Numbered from the stretch's first letter, positions 1 to 7,290 are shown. The stretch is DNA of 18,935 nucleotides from Chloroflexota bacterium (GCA_902812455.1 CADDZH010000103.1:1-18935), one strand, 5' to 3'. Numbers and translations are program-made. The notes: generated by a model not told the origin, from the letters alone.

Positions 1-319
1 AGCAGGGTGACGGGGTGGTCGAAGGTGTCGGTGTAGGCACGACCGGCGTTGGCGAAGCCTTAACCACCGGTTTGGAGTGCGAAGGCTGGGCAAATGGGCC
101 GATATGGTAAAAATAAAGCATATAGGCGCCCAGCCCAACAATTAACAAACCCAGGAATGTGGAGGCCCAGGGATAGCGAGCAAGTCCACGTTTTGGCGGC
201 TTGTAGCCTGGTGGGCGCCGCCCGGCTCCTCTGGTCTCTATTTTTGGAGGCTCGGTCGCATGAGCCTTCGCTATTCTAGCCGCGCGTTTGGTCGCCGCGC
301 GTTTTGTCGTCTTTGGCAT
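1..319 (-). CDS. Membrane-anchored protein, N-terminal fragment (C-terminus outside window)
   Basis: The reading frame is open from an ATG at 319 to the window edge with no stop, giving the first 106 residues. It has a Lys/Arg/Ala-rich cytoplasmic tail (residues 1-48), one hydrophobic segment (about 51-71, WASTFLGLLIVGLGAYMLYF) and then a Pro/Thr/Val-rich linker (about 83-105) that should lie outside the membrane. This is the layout of a single-pass, N-in anchored extracytoplasmic protein whose functional domain lies beyond position 1. Similar tails precede peptidyl-prolyl isomerase domains in Ktedonobacteria as I remember them, but no such domain is visible here, so the product stays unnamed. 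An AAGGAG lies about 16 nt upstream of the ATG, unusually far. The gene is divergent from dnaB across the 500-bp intergenic region. Confidence 0.72.
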   Translation of the reverse strand, partial: MPKTTKRAATKRAARIAKAHATEPPKIETRGAGRRPPGYKPPKRGLARYPWASTFLGLLIVGLGAYMLYFYHIGPFAQPSHSKPVVKASPTPVVPTPTPSTTPSPC

Positions 320-503
320 GGGATTCTAAAACATACTCCTTCTCTATTACCATCTATGAAATGAGAACCTCGATTTTCTGAGGCATATAATAGCGTGCTC
401 AGGAGTAGGGGTCAAGCCCCCTGTTTAGAGCGCATCAACAAATAGCAGCAGCGGTAATGCGCTCTGCTTCCTTGAGCAGGTGTTCGTCTATAGTACTATC
501 GTC

Positions 504-656
504 TGTGGATATGTCTGTGGATAAACTCGTGGATAACTGCTGATAACCCGCTCATCCCTGTGGATAAGCAGAGGAAAACTATGTTATGTCATGTAGAAGA
601 CCCCGATTATGCATATCCTACCCGTTAATACTTCCAAAGATATCCACATATCCACA
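504..656. promoter_or_regulatory. DnaA-box cluster (candidate oriC or DnaA-controlled dnaB upstream region)
   Basis: Six 9-mers match the DnaA box TTATCCACA exactly or with one difference. Reading TGTGGATAA-like on the plus strand: 504-512 (TGTGGATAT), 516-524 (exact), 528-536 (CGTGGATAA) and 559-567 (exact). In the opposite orientation, ATATCCACA occurs at 640-648 and 648-656, sharing one base. Between the two groups lies a moderately AT-rich stretch (about 568-639). Clustered boxes in both orientations are typical of bacterial origins or of strongly DnaA-regulated promoters. Against an origin, neither dnaA nor dnaN is visible next to it. The box matches are seen directly; the role is inference. 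Confidence 0.6.
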
Positions 657-677
657 CCAGGATTGGCGCTTCGCTAT

Positions 678-706
678 TTGCTTTCGCCATACATATTCGT
701 TACACT
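678..706 (+). promoter_or_regulatory. Candidate dnaB promoter
   Basis: TTGCTT (678-683) and TACACT (701-706) are separated by 17 bp, a sigma-70-like arrangement (3/6 and 4/6 matches). It lies just downstream of the opposing DnaA boxes and would give a leader of roughly 105 nt before the dnaB start. The match is weak. Confidence 0.3.
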
Positions 707-819
707 GATGAGACACAGGTCATCTGGAACTTATGCAAAGCGGATATAAAACACCAGATGTCGAACGTATGTGCTACTATTAAAGAGATATCAATGGCTA
801 AAAACGGTAGGGAATACCC

Positions 820-2832
820 ATGGAGAAGCTGTTACCACAAAACATCGAGGCAGAGTGCGGCGTCCTTGGCAGTATTATTATCGACCCGGAAGCAATTGTC
901 CAGGTTGCAGAATTCCTGCATCCCGACGACTTCTATCGCGACGCCCATCGCACCATTTACGAGGTCATTACCCAGCTCTATGAGGAGCACGAACCGGCCG
1001 ATTTCATTACGATTTGCGATGAGCTGGAACGGCGCGGCAAGCTGGAAGCGGTCGGTGGCGCCAGCTATATCACCTCGCTGATCAACCAGGTGCCCACCAG
1101 CGGCAATGTGGAATACTATGGGCGCATCGTGGAGCGCAATGCGATCCTGCGTCGCCTGATCCATGCAGCAGGCCAGATCGCGGCTATTGCCTACGAAGAA
1201 ACGGATGCCGATGTGGCCCTGGACAAAGCTGAGCAGCTCATTTTCAACATCAGCCAGCGCCACGCCCACAGCGATTTTGCGCTGCTGCGCGATCTGCTGA
1301 CTGAGTACCAGGAGAAACTGAGCAAGCTGCACGAGCGGCGAGGCATGATTGTGGGAGTTCCAACCGGCTTCACCGACCTGGATAGGCTTACCGGTGGCCT
1401 GCAACGCTCCGATCTGATTATTTTAGCTGCGAGGCCTTCTATTGGTAAAACCAGTCTATCGCTCAGCATAGCACATAACGCCGCCATCAAACACCAGCGC
1501 TCTATCGCCATCTTCAGCCTTGAGATGAGCAAGGAGCAACTGGTGCAGCGCCTGCTCTCCATGGATGCTGGCGTCGATCAGCAGAGGCTGCGCACTGGCT
1601 GGATTGAGGACGAGGAGTGGGATCGCATCGTCTTTGCCATGGGCACGCTCTCAGAAGCCAACATCTGGATCGATGATACAGCGGCTATCTCTACGGTCGA
1701 AATGCGCAGCAAAGCCCGCCGCCTGCACGCTGAGCATGGTATCGATTTGATTATCGTGGACTATTTACAGTTGATGCAGGCGGCAGTTGGCAACAAGCGC
1801 AACGAGAACCGCGTGCAGGAAATTTCTGAGGTGAGCCGCAACCTGAAGGCGCTGGCACGCGAGCTGGATTTGCCGGTGCTGGCGCTGGCGCAGCTCTCCC
1901 GCGCGGTAGAGAGCCGGCAATCGAAAGTGCCACAATTATCAGACCTACGCGAGAGCGGCTGCCTGAGCGGTGATACACCCATCTACCTGCCAGATAAGGG
2001 CATCTACCGGTCCCTAGAGCAGTTGGTAGGTCAGAGTGGCTTCCAGGTGCTGGCACTCAACACTGAGACATGGCAACTCGAACCGCGCACCGTCACCAAC
2101 GCCTTTGCCACCGGTCGTAAGCCAGTTTATCGTATGACGACGCGCCTGGGCCGCACCATTCGCGCCACCGCCAACCACAAATTTCTCACCATCCGTGGCT
2201 GGCTGCGACTTGATGAACTCACGCCAGATGTGCGCATCGCACTGCCGCGCCACCTTCCTGGGCCTACGCAGGCAACTATGAGTGATGAGGAACTGGCACA
2301 GCATCCTGCTAATACGAATCGTGATGTATTGCCTCGCGAGGTATGGCGGCTTTTTGCTGTTCCTGCAATGCAAGTTGCAGGTTTAACTACTCGTCAAATG
2401 CAGTCAGCGTTGGGCAATGCCTATTGTGGTACTGGTTTATACAAACAGAACTTGAGCCGTGAGCGGGCCGCTCGATTGGCAGAAATTGTTAAAAGCGAAG
2501 AGCTAGCTACTTTAGCGCAAAGCGACATCTATTGGGATCAAATCGCCAGCATAGAATCTGATGGTGAAGCCGAGGTTTATGACCTCACGGTAGACGAGCT
2601 GCATAATTTTGTAGCTGACAACATTGTTGTTCATAACAGTCTTGAGCAAGACGCCGACGTCGTCATGTTTATTTATCGAGAAGACGTTTATAACCCGGAA
2701 TCAGAACGCAAAAATATCGCGGATATCATAGTCGCGAAACATCGAAACGGGCCAACCGGAGATATCAGCCTGTACTTCCAGGCTAGCCAGACCCGTTTCC
2801 GCGACCTGGAACTTACACCACCTGCGGAGTGA
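820..2832 (+). CDS. dnaB: Replicative DNA helicase DnaB, interrupted by an intein
   Basis: This is the hexameric ATP-driven helicase that unwinds DNA ahead of the replication fork. The N-terminal domain (about residues 1-105, opening EKLLPQNIEAECGVLGSIII) mediates hexamer and primase contacts. The RecA-like motor carries Walker A RPSIGKT (205-211; many family members have RPSMGKT) and Walker B DLIIVDYLQL (309-318). After the typical LSDLRESG the protein is split by an in-frame intein (residues 381-606) and resumes with SLEQDADVVMFIYRED and the normal C-terminus. Removing the intein leaves 444 residues, the usual DnaB length. The ATG at 820 is the only in-frame start after a TAG at 808-810 and has a modest GGTAGGG ahead. 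The DnaD-like and helicase-loader genes follow, consistent with a helicase-loading operon. Confidence 0.97.
   Translation: MEKLLPQNIEAECGVLGSIIIDPEAIVQVAEFLHPDDFYRDAHRTIYEVITQLYEEHEPADFITICDELERRGKLEAVGGASYITSLINQVPTSGNVEYYGRIVERNAILRRLIHAAGQIAAIAYEETDADVALDKAEQLIFNISQRHAHSDFALLRDLLTEYQEKLSKLHERRGMIVGVPTGFTDLDRLTGGLQRSDLIILAARPSIGKTSLSLSIAHNAAIKHQRSIAIFSLEMSKEQLVQRLLSMDAGVDQQRLRTGWIEDEEWDRIVFAMGTLSEANIWIDDTAAISTVEMRSKARRLHAEHGIDLIIVDYLQLMQAAVGNKRNENRVQEISEVSRNLKALARELDLPVLALAQLSRAVESRQSKVPQLSDLRESGCLSGDTPIYLPDKGIYRSLEQLVGQSGFQVLALNTETWQLEPRTVTNAFATGRKPVYRMTTRLGRTIRATANHKFLTIRGWLRLDELTPDVRIALPRHLPGPTQATMSDEELAQHPANTNRDVLPREVWRLFAVPAMQVAGLTTRQMQSALGNAYCGTGLYKQNLSRERAARLAEIVKSEELATLAQSDIYWDQIASIESDGEAEVYDLTVDELHNFVADNIVVHNSLEQDADVVMFIYREDVYNPESERKNIADIIVAKHRNGPTGDISLYFQASQTRFRDLELTPPAE
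1960..2637 (+). other. DnaB intein (226 residues), no recognisable homing endonuclease
   Basis: This is a protein-splicing element inside dnaB, residues 381-606. The catalytic Cys1 opens block A (CLSGDTPIYL). Block B is seen as RATANHKFLTI (TxxH-like), block F as EVYDLTVDELHNFVADNIVV, and block G ends His-Asn followed by Ser+1 (VHN|S). All the usual splicing residues are present, so self-excision is expected. The insertion point, between LRESG and SLEQDAD, is the one used by the Synechocystis DnaB intein. At 226 residues it is longer than a minimal intein (about 130-150) and much shorter than one with a LAGLIDADG endonuclease (usually over 350). The central 85-90 residues hold no LAGLIDADG motif and look like a helical, HTH-like remnant. 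That part also has lower GC than the flanking exteins. Confidence 0.93.
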
Positions 2833-2880
2833 TGTCTAGTATAGTAGTAACTAAAATGTATCTTAATCGGACGTATTGTT

Positions 2881-3630
2881 ATGACACCTTTTACAGGATT
2901 CCCTGCGGGGAAAAATCCATATGTGCCTGTGCCAGAAGTCTTCTTCACGGTGCTCTTGCCGGAGATCGAAGACAGTGCCGAACTGAAAGTGACACTGCAC
3001 CTTTTCTGGTTGATGGCACAAAAAAAGGGCAACCCGCGCTGTGTGAGCGATCGCGAATTGCAGGCAGATCGCCTCCTGTTGCGTAGCCTCAAGCGGAGAG
3101 GAGATCCGCGCCCCCCGGAGGAGAGATTGCGCCAGGGATTAGAACAGGCGGTTGCAAGAGGCACCCTTTTGAGGATACACTTAAGGTTGGTGAGTGAGGG
3201 TGACGATCAGGCTGAAATCATTGAATGGTATTTCTTTAACACGGCCCGCAGCCGCAAAATAGTTGCCGAGCTGCAAGGAGGTGAAATGGTTCCTGTCCGC
3301 CTGCTCAATAGTGAACACGAGCAGGAACAGCAGGAAGGCGAAGAAACAGTTTCTCAAGGAGAGTATACTCAAACCAGAAGGTATCATGAAACCCAGAATA
3401 TCCAGGTTGAGATCGAGCGCCCTAATATCTTTGTTTTATATGAACAGAATATTGGTTTACTTTCTCCATTGATTGCAGATCAATTGAGGGATGCTGCCGA
3501 GCAGTACCCACCCGAGTGGATCGAGGCAGCGTTCCGTGAAGCGGTACAGCATAACAAGCGCAACTGGCGCTATATCAGCGCAATTCTAAGGCGCTGGGAA
3601 ACGGAAGGCAGGCAAGCATGGAACGCCTGA
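2881..3630 (+). CDS. DnaD-domain replication protein
   Basis: This is a 249-residue protein. Its C-terminal 60 residues (about 183-243) are a clear DnaD/DnaB_2-type domain: FVLYEQNIGLLSPLIAD, then YPPEWIEAAFREAV, then the NKRNWRYISAILRRW motif that contacts single-stranded DNA and partner proteins in this family. Residues 14-140 resemble the winged-helix N-terminal half of such proteins. A charged Glu/Gln-rich linker (about 143-170) joins them. DnaD proteins help remodel DNA and recruit the DnaB helicase through a loader in Firmicutes, and here the gene sits between dnaB and a loader gene. It starts 48 bp after dnaB with a weak RBS and overlaps the next gene by 13 bp, which suggests translational coupling. 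The family is fairly sure; the exact role is inferred from Bacillus. Confidence 0.88.
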   Translation: MTPFTGFPAGKNPYVPVPEVFFTVLLPEIEDSAELKVTLHLFWLMAQKKGNPRCVSDRELQADRLLLRSLKRRGDPRPPEERLRQGLEQAVARGTLLRIHLRLVSEGDDQAEIIEWYFFNTARSRKIVAELQGGEMVPVRLLNSEHEQEQQEGEETVSQGEYTQTRRYHETQNIQVEIERPNIFVLYEQNIGLLSPLIADQLRDAAEQYPPEWIEAAFREAVQHNKRNWRYISAILRRWETEGRQAWNA

Positions 3631-5138
3631 AGGATATTATGATGAGAACAGCACAACGACGCCAGCAAGAGCAGGCTCAGGAGCAGGCCACGACACCGCC
3701 AGAGCCGCCTTCGTCCTTGCGGGGCCAGCAGCAGATGCCAGCACCTTCGCGCCGTTCCTTACCCGAGCAAACGGCGCACTTGAACCAGCAGCGGGCAGGA
3801 GGCAGGACGCCGCAGTTGCCAGAGGCGCGCGGTCGCGCTGGCCAGCGTGCAACTGGCGCAAACGAGGGATATGGCTATCCCTACCCGCGAGCATATGATC
3901 AGGGGGATCACAGGAGCGATGCTGGCCAGGCTAGCCGGCGTCCAGGGCGCGCATTTGGCGAGGAGACATATCGCGTCGCCCGTGACCCGAAGCCGAGGCA
4001 GGAGACTGTAGATCACCCCGATTTATCGCGCGGAGCGAGCGAAACAAGAGTTGCCCGCGATTACTACGAGACCTATCCCATGCCCCGTGCTGACGTTCAA
4101 GATGAATGGGAAGATGACGCAGTAGGGATGCTCTATGGCGACTGGGAAGAGGAAGAACACAGATCTTTCGCCAGCCCTTCTCGCCCACCGGCCCCACACA
4201 GCCTTCCCGCGCCCACGGTCACCACGCAGGAAGCCCGCTATGTTCAGCGCACAACGCAGCCGCTCAACTCCCGTGCCATTGCCGGCATGAGGCAGCGCAT
4301 GTCGCAGGAGCGCGAGCGCGAAACACCGCGCATCCAGCAGCCGGTACGCCAGGTGGTCGTCCGCCAGCACGAACAGCTACCGCCAGCAGAATCCGAGTAC
4401 GCTTCTATGCCTCGCCCGCTGGCATCCAGGAGCGTTTGTCCAAAATGCAGAGGCGCGGGCTACTTGCGCGTCGATGTTCCTTTCGGGCATCCCAATTTTG
4501 GCAGGCCTGTTCCATGTGAATGCAAAGAAGCGGAGTGGAGAGAGAAAAGGCGCCAGGAACTATTTGAACTCTCCGAACTAGGTGCGTTCCAGCATAAAAC
4601 GTTCAAGAACTTTAATGTTCATTTTTCCGGCATCCATCATTCAGTGATCGAAGCCTTCGAGGTAGCATGTGCATATGCACAGGAACCGAATGGCTGGCTC
4701 CTGCTTGTCGGGCCGAATGGCTGTGGGAAGACACACTTAGCAGCCGCTATTGCTAACCATCGCTTTCTGGATGGAGCCGTTGTGCTGTTTTCTGTTGTTC
4801 CCGATCTGCTGGCTCACTTGCGTGCCACCTTCTCACCCAGTACAACAGAAGCCTATGACCAGCGATTCGCCAAAATGCGCGAAGCCGAGTTGCTTGTGCT
4901 GGACGACCTGGGTGCACATCAAAGCTCTTCCTGGGCCAGTGAGAAACTTTTCCAGTTGCTCAATTACCGGTACAACTCTCGCTTCCCAACGGTAATTACT
5001 GCCAATCCGAAGGGGTTTGACACTATTGATGAGCGTATCCGCTCGCGTCTATCTGACAACGCCCTTGTCACAACTGTGATCATGAGTGGAGCAAGGGATT
5101 ATCGCCCGCAGAACCCCCGGCGCGACCTGCTGAGGTAA
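3618..5138 (+). CDS. DnaC/DnaI-like helicase loader, AAA+ ATPase
   Basis: This 506-residue protein is much longer than typical DnaC or DnaI (about 240-310). Residues 1 to about 270 are low-complexity, rich in Gln, Arg, Pro and Glu, and probably disordered. A zinc-binding motif follows, with Cys274, Cys277, Cys300 and Cys302 (CPKC...PCEC), as in the DnaI N-terminal domain. The AAA+ module comes next: Walker A GPNGCGKT (365-372), Walker B LLVLDDLG (Asp429, Asp430), a sensor-1-like VITANP and a RIRSRL arginine-finger region. It should load the DnaB ring onto DNA using ATP, with the DnaD-like protein. GGAAGG at 3603-3608 precedes the ATG, which lies inside the end of the upstream gene. IstB-like transposase helpers share this fold, but no transposase is nearby. 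Confidence 0.9.
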   Translation: MERLKDIMMRTAQRRQQEQAQEQATTPPEPPSSLRGQQQMPAPSRRSLPEQTAHLNQQRAGGRTPQLPEARGRAGQRATGANEGYGYPYPRAYDQGDHRSDAGQASRRPGRAFGEETYRVARDPKPRQETVDHPDLSRGASETRVARDYYETYPMPRADVQDEWEDDAVGMLYGDWEEEEHRSFASPSRPPAPHSLPAPTVTTQEARYVQRTTQPLNSRAIAGMRQRMSQERERETPRIQQPVRQVVVRQHEQLPPAESEYASMPRPLASRSVCPKCRGAGYLRVDVPFGHPNFGRPVPCECKEAEWREKRRQELFELSELGAFQHKTFKNFNVHFSGIHHSVIEAFEVACAYAQEPNGWLLLVGPNGCGKTHLAAAIANHRFLDGAVVLFSVVPDLLAHLRATFSPSTTEAYDQRFAKMREAELLVLDDLGAHQSSSWASEKLFQLLNYRYNSRFPTVITANPKGFDTIDERIRSRLSDNALVTTVIMSGARDYRPQNPRRDLLR

Positions 5139-5170
5139 AAAATCCTGGTGTAGTGAAGAGGAATCATTCT

Positions 5171-5398
5171 ATGGCAAGATGCACCACCTGTAATGGCGCC
5201 GGTTCCGTTATGGTGAGTACGAAGTGTAACAAGTGCCTGGGCACAGGCGAAATAGTTGACTATGATGAAGAGGGCAATGAGCAACTAGAACTTTGCCCTG
5301 AGTGCGAGGATGGCCTCATCTTCTCAGAAGAACTCTGCCATACCTGTCATGGGACAGGGGAGGTATGGCCCTTCAGAACGGATCCTTTCAATTTCTAA
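5171..5398 (+). CDS. Small DnaJ-type CxxC zinc-finger protein
   Basis: This is a 75-residue protein made almost entirely of four CxxC knuckles at residues 4-7, 19-22, 42-45 and 56-59. Three carry the Gly-x-Gly tail seen in the DnaJ cysteine-rich domain (CTTCNGAG, CNKCLGTG, CHTCHGTG) and one is variant (CPECEDG). Four such repeats can bind two zinc ions. No J-domain or other part is present. I start it at the ATG at 5171 because AGAGGA (5157-5162) is well placed before it; an in-frame GTG at 5153 would add six residues. It lies 32 bp after the helicase loader and 20 bp before scpB, so it is probably co-transcribed. Its function is unknown; a chaperone-like or protein-binding role is only a guess from the fold. 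Confidence 0.8.
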   Translation: MARCTTCNGAGSVMVSTKCNKCLGTGEIVDYDEEGNEQLELCPECEDGLIFSEELCHTCHGTGEVWPFRTDPFNF

Positions 5399-5418
5399 AT
5401 TTCTATAATCGTCGAAAC

Positions 5419-6006
5419 ATGCAGGAACAGACCACGCTACAAACACAAACATATACTATCGAGCAAATAGCTGCCGCCATTGAGAGCGTACTTTTCGTCT
5501 CCGGTCGCTCATTGAGCCACGCGGAACTGTGCAAGCTGCTTGATATCGACGAAGCCTGCCTGGCAAAGAGCCTTGATACATTAGAGCAGGATCTCAAAGA
5601 TGGAAAGCGGGGCATACGCCTGCAGCGGCTGGGCGAGCAGGTGCAGCTTGTGACTGCGCCAGAGAATGCTCGCTATGTAGCAGCGCTTCTTGGCCTGCCC
5701 ATGACCGCGAAATTGACAACCGCCGCCATGGAGACCCTGGCCGTGGTTGCCTACCGCCAGCCTGTCACTCGCGCACAGATCGAAGCCGTGCGCGGCGTGA
5801 ATAGCGACCGGGCCCTGGCCAGCCTCATCCAGCATGGCCTGGTTGAGGAGGTAGGCCGCGCACAAACGGTTGGCCGGCCCATACTCTTCGCTACAACTGC
5901 CGAATTCTTGCAGCAATTCGGCCTGACCAGCCTTGAAGAGCTCCCACACGTCGAAGGGTTGTCAGGGGAACAACCAGAACAAGAGAGCAGAATAGAGATA
6001 TCATAA
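5419..6006 (+). CDS. scpB: Segregation and condensation protein ScpB
   Basis: This 195-residue protein is the kleisin-associated (kite) subunit of the SMC-ScpA-ScpB condensin that compacts and segregates the chromosome. Two winged-helix domains are expected: residues about 12-95 (IEQIAAAIESVLFVSGRSLS) and 100-178. The second shows the family signature ETLAVVAYRQPVTRAQIE, VRGVNSDRALASLI, GRPILFATTAEFLQQFGL and SLEELP. The ATG at 5419 fits the family N-terminus; longer in-frame starts from 5302 would overlap the zinc-finger gene. No strong RBS is visible. The stop codon overlaps the start of nfo (TAATG). scpA is not next to it in this window, although the two are often adjacent. Confidence 0.95.
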   Translation: MQEQTTLQTQTYTIEQIAAAIESVLFVSGRSLSHAELCKLLDIDEACLAKSLDTLEQDLKDGKRGIRLQRLGEQVQLVTAPENARYVAALLGLPMTAKLTTAAMETLAVVAYRQPVTRAQIEAVRGVNSDRALASLIQHGLVEEVGRAQTVGRPILFATTAEFLQQFGLTSLEELPHVEGLSGEQPEQESRIEIS

Positions 6007-6878
6007 TGCGTCTTGGCCGCCACATGCCTACTCACTCCAATGCTGTCAGGGCTGCGCAGATAGCCCATGATATGGGGTGCAACACGATCCAGATCTTCGC
6101 CAGCAACCCTACCGGCTGGAAGCCATCGGCAGACAACCCGGCAGCTTATGCTGCATTTGCCCAGGCTGCCCGCACCTACGATCTCATCCCTGTCGTGATT
6201 CACGCACCTTACCTCATCAACCTGGCCTCGCCTGATGATTTCATCTGGGAAAAATCGATAAGCCTGTTAACCTGGACGCTGCAGCGTGGCGCTCTGCTGG
6301 GAGCGGCATACGTTGTCTTCCACACGGGCAGCCATAGAGGAGCGGGTGTTGAAGCAGGGATCAGCCGTATTGCGCAGGCCATTACGCAAATTCTGCCTGC
6401 AACACCCCCGGAAGCAATGTTGCTGCTGGAAAACGATGTAGGCGCGGGAAATTCGCTAGGATGCTACTTCGAGCAGATCAATGCGGTGCTGAACCTGCTC
6501 CCCCACTATGCTGGGCGTCTGGGCGTCTGCCTCGACACAGCTCATTTATGGGGCGCCGGCTACGATATTTCTACTCCAGTCTCTACACTCCAGGTGCTCC
6601 AGCGCTTCGATGATATCGTTGGCCTGCCACGCCTGAAAGTGCTGCACCTGAATGACACAACGATGGCGCCCGGTAGCCATCGTGATGTACACTCGCGTAT
6701 CGGCGAAGGTATCATCCCTGAGGAAAGCTTTCGCACGCTGCTGTGCGACCCCCGGCTTGATCATGTGGCAGTCCTGCTCGAGACGCCGATTAAAACGGAT
6801 GAGAGCGGGAAAGAGGATTGGGAACACGACAAGCAGCATTTTGAGCACGTGAAGATGTTATTGTCCTCTTGCACCTAA
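6006..6878 (+). CDS. nfo: Deoxyribonuclease IV (AP endonuclease, endonuclease IV)
   Basis: This 290-residue TIM-barrel enzyme cuts DNA 5' to abasic sites in base-excision repair and uses three metal ions, normally zinc. All nine metal ligands expected from E. coli Nfo can be placed: His66 (IHAPYLINLA), His106 (FHTGSH), Glu142 (LLEN), Asp177 and His180 (CLDTAHLWGAGYD), His214 (LHLND), Asp227 and His229 (RDVH) and Glu259 (LLETP). It should therefore be active. The ATG at 6006 shares a base with the scpB stop, implying coupled translation. This is the last plus-strand gene of the replication block and converges with the next gene across 70 bp containing DnaA boxes. Confidence 0.96.
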   Translation: MRLGRHMPTHSNAVRAAQIAHDMGCNTIQIFASNPTGWKPSADNPAAYAAFAQAARTYDLIPVVIHAPYLINLASPDDFIWEKSISLLTWTLQRGALLGAAYVVFHTGSHRGAGVEAGISRIAQAITQILPATPPEAMLLLENDVGAGNSLGCYFEQINAVLNLLPHYAGRLGVCLDTAHLWGAGYDISTPVSTLQVLQRFDDIVGLPRLKVLHLNDTTMAPGSHRDVHSRIGEGIIPEESFRTLLCDPRLDHVAVLLETPIKTDESGKEDWEHDKQHFEHVKMLLSSCT

Positions 6879-6892
6879 AACTCGCATGAATA

Positions 6893-6933
6893 TGTGGATA
6901 ACTATGTGGACAAATGTTCTAATTTGTGGATAA
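6893..6933. promoter_or_regulatory. Second DnaA-box cluster, downstream of nfo
   Basis: Three boxes in the same orientation lie within 41 bp: TGTGGATAA at 6893-6901 and 6925-6933 (both exact complements of TTATCCACA) and TGTGGACAA at 6905-6913 (one difference). They fall in the 70-bp gap between two convergent genes, so promoter control is unlikely. They may titrate DnaA, act as a reactivation or timing locus, or be part of a bipartite origin with the 504-656 cluster. The matches are seen directly; the roles are inference. Confidence 0.55.
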
Positions 6934-6948
6934 CTTGAGGGCAAAGGC

Positions 6949-7290
6949 TTATTCTTGTTCGGGTACCTCTGTGTGGAAGACCTGGAGCGGGGGTTTTTTC
7001 TCGCTGATATCAACTGCCATATCCGTTGTGCTTGGTGGCTGCTTACCTCGCGCTACCGGCTCCTGCGAGGGATGCCATTGCCATTGCGGATCACGCCCGT
7101 TCTGGTAATCCGTCAGGGCTTTGATAGCCCCGTCGAGCATCTGGGCAATCGACTCAAACAAGGCCACCGCTTTCGGATCGTTGACACGCCCGAGATCAGC
7201 ACGGCATTCCTGCCGTGCTCCTTGAAGCATTGAAGCAATATGTTGCGCATGTTGCTGCGGAGTCATATGTTCTTCTTGCTGTTGCGTCAT
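6949..7290 (-). CDS. Hypothetical protein, 113 aa
   Basis: This is a small soluble protein with no signal peptide or membrane segment. The first two thirds are Gln-rich and probably helical (residues 1-65, including QHAQHIASMLQGA and ALFESIAQMLDGAIKAL). The tail is Pro/Gln/Glu-rich and likely disordered. I do not recognise a family. A good RBS (AAGGAG with 8-nt spacing, complement of about 7299-7304) supports the ATG at 7290, and no competing frame looks better. It converges with nfo. It has no apparent operon partner: tRNA-Arg lies 219 bp upstream on the same strand. Confidence 0.68.
   Translation of the reverse strand: MTQQQEEHMTPQQHAQHIASMLQGARQECRADLGRVNDPKAVALFESIAQMLDGAIKALTDYQNGRDPQWQWHPSQEPVARGKQPPSTTDMAVDISEKKPPLQVFHTEVPEQE

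Larger units (their letters stand above)
320..819. other. 500-bp intergenic region upstream of dnaB
   Basis: This stretch lies between two divergent genes and holds no credible coding sequence; the short frames at 758 and 771 overlap the dnaB start and look like shadows. It contains six DnaA-box-like 9-mers at 504-656 (separate entry), a candidate dnaB promoter at 678-706, and a 7-bp inverted repeat, CATCTGG (721-727) and CCAGATG (754-760), flanking a TATAAA at 745-750. The first 180 bases (320-500) show nothing recognisable apart from the distant RBS of the divergent gene. Confidence 0.6.

Noticed and set aside
832..1404. 190-codon minus-strand frame opposite dnaB
   Set aside because: It lies wholly antisense to the well-conserved DnaB N-terminal region, and its translation shows no family features.
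2276..2540. Homing endonuclease in the DnaB intein
   Set aside because: No LAGLIDADG, GIY-YIG or HNH motif could be found in the middle region, and it is too short for a complete endonuclease domain.
4707..5138. IstB-type transposase helper instead of helicase loader
   Set aside because: The AAA+ fold is shared, but there is no IS21 transposase or terminal repeat nearby, and the dnaB and DnaD-domain neighbours favour a loader.
5302..5418. 39-residue N-terminal extension of ScpB
   Set aside because: It overlaps the zinc-finger gene in another frame; the ATG at 5419 matches the usual ScpB N-terminus.
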